Assembly: GCA_013298375.1 (NCBI GenBank)
Contig: JAAFHM010000328.1
Span: 1-5,658, forward strand
Origin: Ignavibacteria bacterium
GTDB taxonomy: Bacteria > Bacteroidota > Ignavibacteria > Kapaibacteriales > UBA4661
DNA: 5,658 nucleotides
Reading direction: 5' to 3'
Position numbers and translations under genes: made by a program. The notes under the pieces are model-generated. The model saw only the letters and a program-made list of their open reading frames with translations, was not told where the DNA came from and ran no database searches. This document shows, one piece after another, positions 1 to 4,592 of this stretch. Position 1 is the first letter of the stretch, and each line of letters begins with the position of its first letter.

Positions 1-632
1 CCGGTTTGCCCGGTGCTGCCATTCAAAAACACATAGCGTGGGTCTTGTACGCGCTCTGCGTAGGAATAGGTGGACGACAAGGTTAATCCCGCTCTTACAC
101 CCGCATATAACGCCAGTCTGCCATTGGCAAGGCGGTACGTCAAAGTCGGCTCAAACGACAAATAATTAAACCGTCCTTCGAGGGAATACTCAATCGGAAC
201 ATTGGCAGGTTGGTCGGTGGTTTTATCGTAGGCAATCTCGTTACTCGTGAAACTAGATTTTGCGTTGTAGGTAGCGTAGGAAAGCCGCAATGACAAGCCA
301 AAAACATTGCGCTCCGGGCTGGGCGAAAAGGAAAACGGAAATTCTGCCAATGCACCTGCCGCAATGCCAATTCCCGTGCCTGCGGAATACACCGACGTGC
401 CGACGGCGGGAATGCTGCCAAAAGCGCTAAAATTGGGGGTTTGCGTTACCAAATTTACTCCGCCGAATACGCCGAAGCGGTTGTAATAAGAGCTTTCCGC
501 ATCAGGGGGTAAATAATCACTAAGACGGACAGAATCTGCCTGCTCGGCAAGCAATGTCCCGCACATTCCGCATAGGGTCAGTGCCGCAAGTGCCAGACGG
601 CGGAGAAAACGTGCTGTGAAGAGGGATTTCAT
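1..632 (-). CDS. Outer-membrane beta-barrel protein, N-terminal part (possibly OmpA family), cut by window edge
   Basis: An open frame runs from the ATG at 632-630 to the left edge without a stop, giving 210 residues of a longer protein. It begins with a signal peptide: basic MKSLFTARFLRR, a hydrophobic stretch LALAALTLCGMCGTLLA, and a likely cleavage after LLA before EQADS. The Cys residues do not fit a lipobox. After the leader come YYNRFGVFGGVNLVTQ and then alternating hydrophobic/aromatic segments (FGLSLRLSYATY, FNYLSFEPTLTYRL, LALYAGVRAGLTLS), typical of outer-membrane beta strands joined by polar loops. The order resembles the N-terminal barrel of Chlorobiota/Bacteroidota porin-like and OmpA-family proteins, some of which add a periplasmic peptidoglycan-binding domain; that part would lie outside the window. 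The first ATG is chosen because only it keeps the full signal peptide. No clear Shine-Dalgarno sequence precedes it, which is common in Bacteroidota. The barrel assignment is fairly secure; the OmpA-family label is an inference. Confidence 0.75.
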   Translation of the reverse strand, partial: MKSLFTARFLRRLALAALTLCGMCGTLLAEQADSVRLSDYLPPDAESSYYNRFGVFGGVNLVTQTPNFSAFGSIPAVGTSVYSAGTGIGIAAGALAEFPFSFSPSPERNVFGLSLRLSYATYNAKSSFTSNEIAYDKTTDQPANVPIEYSLEGRFNYLSFEPTLTYRLANGRLALYAGVRAGLTLSSTYSYAERVQDPRYVFLNGSTGQT

Positions 633-697
633 AGAGTTATTGAAAAAATAGGTTGTGGAGAATGTCTGTGTAATGTGTTTCTGCGATAGAATCTGGT

Positions 698-726
698 GTA
701 GAGACAAGGCATTGCCTTGTCTCTAC
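698..726. repeat. Perfect palindrome with GTAGAGAC ends
   Basis: Two 14-bp arms, GTAGAGACAAGGCA at 698-711 and its exact reverse complement at 713-726, are separated by a single T. As a hairpin it would form at least 12 pairs with a small loop. It lies in the 134-bp gap, 41 bases beyond the stop of the propeller-protein gene and 66 bases before the start of the barrel-protein gene. It has no T-run after the stem on the minus strand, so it is not a canonical intrinsic terminator, although it could still stop or stabilise the upstream transcript. GTAGAGAC-ended palindromes are familiar as dispersed intergenic repeats in Bacteroidota and cyanobacteria; that comparison is from memory. The rest of the gap shows no gene. 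Confidence 0.8.
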
Positions 727-766
727 GGCTATGGCGTTATTGAAACCTAGCGTAGCGTTTTGAATC

Positions 767-3700
767 CTAACGGTTTATCACGAGCGTCGTTTGGTCAGAG
801 CCTTCTTCGGAAGTCAGACGCAAAGCATACACGCCGTTTGGCAGGTTTGCCGTCGAGAATTTCACGGTGTGATTGCCCGCTTCAAATTCTTCCCCCGACC
901 GCGACAGAACCATATTCCCCAGCGCGTTGTAGAGCGCAAGCGTTACCGTACCGGATTGCTTCAGCGTAAAGGCTGTTTGTACGGCATCGTTAGCGGGGTT
1001 TGGAGCAATTTCCGTTACCACAAGCTGTTTATCCACTTGCTTCAGCAAACGATTTCCGCCAACTCTGCGCAACGCAACCTTAAACCGTCCATTTTGCGGG
1101 GCTGTTACAAAAACATTATTCGTTCCCGAAGGGTCATTCCACGCAATATTTTCGACAACCAATTCGGTGGAATCTATCTCGGAAAGCATCGCAAGTGCCG
1201 GTATTTTCATCAGCGTTGTTTCTTTACCATCCCAAGGAGTAAGGAGTATTTTTGCGCGTTGGAAGGTATTTTGCGTTTCGCTGTTGCGAGCAATTTCGGT
1301 GCGGCTTTGGTTGGGTTGGATGTAAAGAACACGGCGGTCATAGCGGATGCTGCCGCTAAAGGGCGCGTTGCGCTGCCGCAGCACGTTCAAGTTTTCTTCG
1401 CCACGAATAAATAACTCCAACGTAACAGGGCTGCCGGGCGCAGCACTGTCGGGAACAGCTCGCAAGCCCATTTGAACAACAATATCGGTGGTGTCGCCTT
1501 TGCGGGTTACAAGCTGCACAGGCGCAAAAGCAGTGTCAATGTCGGATTCTACGCGCAGTGTGTCGAAATACTGCCCCTCAGCAAGTTGCAGAGCCGAAAG
1601 CAGTACTGCCGTCGTATCGCCGGGACTGAGGAACACCGTCTGCCCACGAGCCACGCTCATTCCTTGATTTCCTGCTTGGAAACGTTGTGCGGTCAGTCGT
1701 GCGGTTCGTGTGCCGTAATTTGCCACCAAGGCAGGAACAGCCAGCCCTTTGCCCGTAACCGACGTGCCGAAATCAAGAGGAAACACCTTGAGTGGCGCAC
1801 CACGTCCGGTGATTCGTGCCGTTGTTGTAATGCTCTGACCACCATCGGTGCTTGCCGTTATACTCAAGGTTGCGGTTTTGGGTGCTGCTGTTAAAGGATT
1901 AAAACGCACGGCAACGACGGCGAAATCTTGATTGAGCAAGGTGAAATCGGTCGTAACATTTTCGGCAATCGCAAAACTAAAATCGTCGCTGTTGGTGAGA
2001 ACTGCGGGTCTGAGTTTGATGGTTGTACCGCTCACATTGTAAACCTTCACAAGCCGCATTCCTCCGCCATCGCGCAGCGTAACTCGCCCAAAATCAACGG
2101 GGTCAATAGCCACAAGTTGGTTGGATGATGCCTGACGAGCAGGCAGAATAGCAAAATCTTCCTCCGAAGCCGACGTGCCACCGCCTGCCGACACAACGAC
2201 TTTCCCTCGTGCCAAGACCTGTGCCGACATCGGTGATGCTGGCATAGGGACAGTTGCGGTAATTTCGGTGGGACTATCAACGGTAAACCGCTCTACGCGC
2301 ACTCCGCCGATAGACACGCCGCTCACGGATGTTAAATTTGTTCCAAATAATTTGACGGAGGCTCCGGCTGGCGCAAATGCTGGGCTAAAGGCTGCTACTG
2401 TCGGCGGCAAGGCACGATAAACACCGCTTCCGCCAGGACCACCGAATGTTCCGGCAAAAAGACCCGTTCCACAGACTGCCAGGGTGTACACGCTCGGAGT
2501 GGAGGAAAAGCCATCATTGACAGCAAGCCAGCTATCGCCATTGTTTGCCGTGCGATAGACACCGCGCGTTGTTCCGATGTAGAGTCCGCCGGCATATTCC
2601 ACGAAGGACTGAACCGATAAGGCGGAGGGCAAGCCCACATTTGCCTGCGCCCAAGTTGTGCCGTTGTCGGTTGAGCGAAATACGCCTCGCCCCGAAATAT
2701 CTCCCGCAAAAATGGCTTTGCCATTCGTATAGAGGGCGAAAACATTCTGGGGAAACGTTCCCGCTTGAACACCCGGATTGACCGCCGTCCAATTCGTTCC
2801 ATTGTCAGTCGAACGATAAACCCCTCTTTCAGTACCAGCTAAGATTGTAGAGCCTGTTTGGACGAAGGCATTAACCGTCGTTTGAGCAGGTATTCCCCCA
2901 CTTGCCGCTCTCCACGTTGTGCCGTTATCCGTCGAACGATAAATACCATTCTTCAATGTTCCTGCGTAGATGGTATTCCCGCTCACCAGTAAGGCAAGGA
3001 TATAGACACCTCCGCCAAGCCCATTTCTAATCGTCTCCCACCTAACACCATTAGTGGTCGAGCGAGCAATACCCTCGCCGTATGTTCCGGCAAAAAGCGT
3101 TGTACCGTTTGCTGCCATGGCAAAAATCCGCAATTCCGTTATTCCTGCGCTTGAAGGTGTCCACGTCGAGCCGTTATCGGTTGAGCGGAATACGCCGCTT
3201 CCGGGCGTTCCGGCAAAGAGCGTCGCATCGTTCAGAAGAATGGCGCGGACTTCTAATGCGGGCAAGCCGGAATTTCTCGGCGACCACGTTGCACCGTTAT
3301 CCGCCGAGCGAAAAATTCCTGCATCCGTTCCTGCCCACACAATGCCGCTCAAAACACTCATTCCCTGAATAACAGTATTGATAGGGATAGTTTCGTTATT
3401 GATAGGAGTCCACCGTCCGCCGGGTGTGCGGTAAATTTGCCCTCGTGATGAGCCTGCAAAAAGCTCAGTTAAGCTTGCTGTCATCGAGGTAATATCGGTT
3501 ACAGTCATACCGATATTCATGATATTCCACGTTGTGCCGTTGTCGTCCGAACTGTATGCGCCACCTTGTCCGGCAGCAAAAAGCTGTAAGCCGATTGCTT
3601 GGATAGAACGGATGCTTCTACCCAACCTATCGCGAAGACCACGGCTTACATCGCTCCATGTTACGCCATTATCGGTCGAGCGGAAGATGCCTCCGCCATT

Positions 3701-4258
3701 GTCTGCTCCGGCAAAAATTACGCCTCTATGGACTAAAAGAGATTGGATGAAATAGGTGGCTGAGGTAGAAGTAGGCGTAGGAATGCCCATATTACTCGCT
3801 GTCCACGTTGTGCCGTTGTCGGTCGAGCGAAATACTCCGTGAAATTCCGTCCCGGCAAATAATGTTGAGCCATTGACAGCAAGTGATGTAATATTGCTCG
3901 GAGAGGCAAAAATCTGTCTCCACGTTCTTCCGGTGTCGGTACTACGTCGTAGATCTGTGCCACCAGCAAGTACGGTCGAGCCGTTCGTCAAGAGATCGCG
4001 GCATGAAGCTATACTCGGTATCAATCTCCACGTTCTACCGCTGTCGGTGGAACTATACAAGCCCCCGCCGCCTGCAAAGACGGTTCCACCCAACTCCGCA
4101 AAACAATCTATTCTGCCGCCATTGAGACCATTACTTCGTTCCCAACGGAGTGGTCGGTCTGCCTGTGCTTGTGCCGAAAGTGAAGGAAAAAAGAGCCAAA
4201 GAGCGCATAGCGCCAAAAGAATTATGCGCCATTTCGCAAGGAAGTGTCTGTGAACCAT
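767..4258 (-). CDS. Secreted Asp-box beta-propeller protein with IPT, ASH-like domains and T9SS sorting tail
   Basis: Complete 1163-residue protein ending in TAG. Residues 1-32 form a signal peptide (hydrophobic IILLALCALWLFF, cleavage near AQA). Residues 37-617 carry fourteen blade motifs of the form (V/I)(F/Y)RSTDNGxTW, mostly 39-46 residues apart, each preceded by strands such as TxFAGT. This is the Asp-box/BNR pattern of sialidase-, Ycf48- and sortilin-type propellers, and fourteen units suggest two seven-bladed propellers. Residues 618-705 resemble an IPT/TIG Ig domain (PTVAAFSPAFAPAGASVKLFG). Residues 714-820 are HYDIN/ASH-like (choice-of-anchor D), with VDFGRVTLRDGG and a conserved VRFNP. 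Residues 821-919 look like a second, more diverged copy starting PLDFGTSVTG. Residues 923-1066 are beta-rich and cohesin-like, a weaker call. Residues 1079-1163 form a type A T9SS tail (APNPAND, LYNALGNMV, LPNGVYALRL). The predicted fate is export by T9SS to the cell surface or medium. No catalytic residues are evident, and an adhesive or binding role is only an inference. Confidence 0.93.
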   Translation of the reverse strand: MVHRHFLAKWRIILLALCALWLFFPSLSAQAQADRPLRWERSNGLNGGRIDCFAELGGTVFAGGGGLYSSTDSGRTWRLIPSIASCRDLLTNGSTVLAGGTDLRRSTDTGRTWRQIFASPSNITSLAVNGSTLFAGTEFHGVFRSTDNGTTWTASNMGIPTPTSTSATYFIQSLLVHRGVIFAGADNGGGIFRSTDNGVTWSDVSRGLRDRLGRSIRSIQAIGLQLFAAGQGGAYSSDDNGTTWNIMNIGMTVTDITSMTASLTELFAGSSRGQIYRTPGGRWTPINNETIPINTVIQGMSVLSGIVWAGTDAGIFRSADNGATWSPRNSGLPALEVRAILLNDATLFAGTPGSGVFRSTDNGSTWTPSSAGITELRIFAMAANGTTLFAGTYGEGIARSTTNGVRWETIRNGLGGGVYILALLVSGNTIYAGTLKNGIYRSTDNGTTWRAASGGIPAQTTVNAFVQTGSTILAGTERGVYRSTDNGTNWTAVNPGVQAGTFPQNVFALYTNGKAIFAGDISGRGVFRSTDNGTTWAQANVGLPSALSVQSFVEYAGGLYIGTTRGVYRTANNGDSWLAVNDGFSSTPSVYTLAVCGTGLFAGTFGGPGGSGVYRALPPTVAAFSPAFAPAGASVKLFGTNLTSVSGVSIGGVRVERFTVDSPTEITATVPMPASPMSAQVLARGKVVVSAGGGTSASEEDFAILPARQASSNQLVAIDPVDFGRVTLRDGGGMRLVKVYNVSGTTIKLRPAVLTNSDDFSFAIAENVTTDFTLLNQDFAVVAVRFNPLTAAPKTATLSITASTDGGQSITTTARITGRGAPLKVFPLDFGTSVTGKGLAVPALVANYGTRTARLTAQRFQAGNQGMSVARGQTVFLSPGDTTAVLLSALQLAEGQYFDTLRVESDIDTAFAPVQLVTRKGDTTDIVVQMGLRAVPDSAAPGSPVTLELFIRGEENLNVLRQRNAPFSGSIRYDRRVLYIQPNQSRTEIARNSETQNTFQRAKILLTPWDGKETTLMKIPALAMLSEIDSTELVVENIAWNDPSGTNNVFVTAPQNGRFKVALRRVGGNRLLKQVDKQLVVTEIAPNPANDAVQTAFTLKQSGTVTLALYNALGNMVLSRSGEEFEAGNHTVKFSTANLPNGVYALRLTSEEGSDQTTLVINR
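2408..4150 (-). repeat. Fourteen tandem Asp-box blade repeats inside the propeller gene
   Basis: The blade motifs begin at residues 67, 103, 142, 191, 234, 275, 315, 356, 397, 439, 480, 526, 567 and 613. Spacing is 36-49 residues, most often 40-42 (about 123 bases). The core is S-T-D-N-G-x-T-W. Motif 6 (IYRTPGGRW) has lost the central DNG, motif 9 reads STTNGVRW, motif 13 reads TANNGDSW, and motif 14 stops after VYRAL and runs into the IPT domain. The repetition is also visible in the DNA: the motif segments at 3807-3835 and 2655-2683 match at 28 of 29 bases. The array therefore arose by internal duplication and could still recombine. Confidence 0.9.
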
Positions 4259-4265
4259 TGTAAAA

Positions 4266-4270
4266 CCTTC
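4266..4270 (-). promoter_or_regulatory. Ribosome binding site of the propeller gene
   Basis: The minus strand reads GAAGG, then a seven-base spacer TTTTACA, then the ATG at 4258-4256. This is a good Shine-Dalgarno match for a group in which such sites are often weak, and it supports the chosen start, which is also the first ATG giving an intact signal peptide. Confidence 0.6.
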
Positions 4271-4280
4271 AGTAAAAATT

Positions 4281-4299
4281 CATTGAAAAAAATATAGGG
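4281..4299 (-). promoter_or_regulatory. T-rich upstream element, possible -7 box
   Basis: The minus strand reads CCCTATATTTTTTTCAATG, ending 23 bases before the propeller gene's ATG. The TATATTTT inside it (4289-4296) is one base off the Bacteroidota -7 consensus TAnnTTTG. No convincing TTG lies at the expected -33 distance, so this is only a candidate. A similar T-rich string, CCTATTTTTTCAATAA, occurs on the same strand at 637-652, just before the barrel-protein gene. Confidence 0.25.
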
Positions 4300-4307
4300 T
4301 AATGTTC

Positions 4308-4318
4308 ATTCTTAGGTC
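4308..4318. repeat. Left 11-bp direct repeat (possible target-site duplication)
   Basis: ATTCTTAGGTC here is repeated exactly at 4508-4518, 200 bases away. The two copies bracket the inverted-repeat element immediately outside its ends, as expected for a target-site duplication made on insertion. Confidence 0.65.
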
Positions 4319-4320
4319 TG

Positions 4321-4336
4321 ATGTCATTAAGTTAAG
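4321..4336 (+). repeat. Left terminal inverted repeat of the element
   Basis: ATGTCATTAAGTTAAG, matching the reverse complement of 4490-4505 with a single mismatch (A against G at the sixth base). Confidence 0.7.
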
Positions 4337-4358
4337 GCTGAAAGTCGCATCAAATCTT

Positions 4359-4404
4359 GCCCCCTTGACAAAGGGGGCGACGAGCGCAGCGAGTGGGGGA
4401 TTTG
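4359..4404 (+). repeat. Inner palindromic arm, left copy
   Basis: Contains the hairpin CCCCCTTGACAAAGGGGG (4360-4377), a 17-base linker (CGACGAGCGCAGCGAGT, 4378-4394), then GGGGGATTTG (4395-4404). The same two blocks return in inverted order and orientation at 4425-4455, there joined by only three bases. The short hairpin alone has arms 4359-4366 and 4371-4378 around a GACA loop. CCCCCTTGACAAAGGGGG-type sequences are recalled as common intergenic repeats in Bacteroidota and cyanobacteria. Confidence 0.75.
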
Positions 4405-4424
4405 TCGCCAGACGCTTCAAACCT

Positions 4425-4456
4425 CAAATCCCCCGTTCCCCCTTTGTCAAGGGGGC
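4425..4456 (-). repeat. Inner palindromic arm, right copy
   Basis: CAAATCCCCC (4425-4434), GTT, then CCCCCTTTGTCAAGGGGG (4438-4455). This is the inverted counterpart of 4360-4404 but lacks 14 bases of the left copy's linker. A 20-base spacer (4405-4424) would be the loop if the two arms paired with each other. Confidence 0.75.
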
Positions 4457-4462
4457 GAACGA

Positions 4463-4494
4463 TTAAGCGTTTAAAATAAAGCATTTACGCTTAA
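4463..4494. repeat. Local hairpin at the right end of the element
   Basis: TTAAGCGT (4463-4470) and ACGCTTAA (4487-4494) are exact reverse complements around a 16-base A/T-rich loop. The right arm overlaps the right terminal inverted repeat, so the end of the element could pair either locally or with the far end. Confidence 0.55.
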
Positions 4495-4505
4495 CTTAAC
4501 GACAT
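4490..4505 (-). repeat. Right terminal inverted repeat of the element
   Basis: CTTAACTTAACGACAT, inverted partner of 4321-4336 with one mismatch. It is followed by TG and then the right direct repeat. Confidence 0.7.
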
Positions 4506-4507
4506 TG

Positions 4508-4518
4508 ATTCTTAGGTC
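4508..4518. repeat. Right 11-bp direct repeat (possible target-site duplication)
   Basis: Exact second copy of ATTCTTAGGTC found at 4308-4318. The stretch 4519-4592 between it and the stop codon of the right-hand gene holds no gene and only a weak CACCA/TGGTG stem, so no terminator is called there. Confidence 0.65.
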
Positions 4519-4592
4519 GTGTTTACAAATTCACCAAGAACCATAAAGTGGTGCTTGCCAGAAAAACGAAGGAAAGATAATTGTGAGCAGTT

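Larger units (their letters stand above)
4319..4507. mobile_element. MITE-like non-autonomous element, 189 bp
   Basis: The segment has terminal inverted repeats two bases inside each end: ATGTCATTAAGTTAAG at 4321-4336 and CTTAACTTAACGACAT at 4490-4505, which pair at 15 of 16 positions. An exact 11-bp direct repeat flanks it on both sides. It contains no open reading frame of note and a strongly palindromic G/C-rich core. This set of traits fits a miniature inverted-repeat element moved by a transposase encoded elsewhere. Long duplications of about 9-13 bp are known for the IS4 group, so a relative of that group is one possibility, but no parent element is visible here. It fills most of the 334-base gap between the two T9SS cargo genes and ends about 60 bases upstream of the propeller gene's start codon. 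Confidence 0.6.

Noticed and set aside
140..421. 93-codon minus-strand open frame
   Set aside because: It is an out-of-register reading inside the barrel-protein gene, whose 210-codon frame has a signal peptide and beta-strand pattern.
559..632. Possible lipoprotein signal in the barrel protein
   Set aside because: The Cys residues are preceded by LTL and CGM, which break the lipobox rule requiring a small residue at -1. Ordinary signal peptidase cleavage after LLA fits better.
636..745. GTTATTGAAA at 636-645 repeated exactly at 736-745, flanking the palindrome
   Set aside because: No terminal inverted repeats adjoin these copies, and a 10-bp A/T-rich match in a short gap can arise by chance. 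It is not enough to call a target-site duplication.
791..1414. 207-codon plus-strand open frame
   Set aside because: It lies entirely antisense to the C-terminal half of the propeller gene, has no domain resemblance and no signal or RBS. The minus-strand frame encodes recognisable domains here.
2408..4150. Regularly spaced DNA repeats, about 123 bases apart, resembling a CRISPR array
   Set aside because: Repeats are imperfect, spacing is set by whole codons, and the whole stretch is one coding frame of propeller blades.
3054..4253. Several plus-strand open frames with repeated PLSVER-type peptides
   Set aside because: They are antisense readings of the Asp-box repeats; their repetition mirrors the blades on the minus strand.
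4519..4592. Possible terminator of the right-hand gene (CACCA/TGGTG stem)
   Set aside because: The stem has only five pairs with a 12-base loop and no T-run after it.
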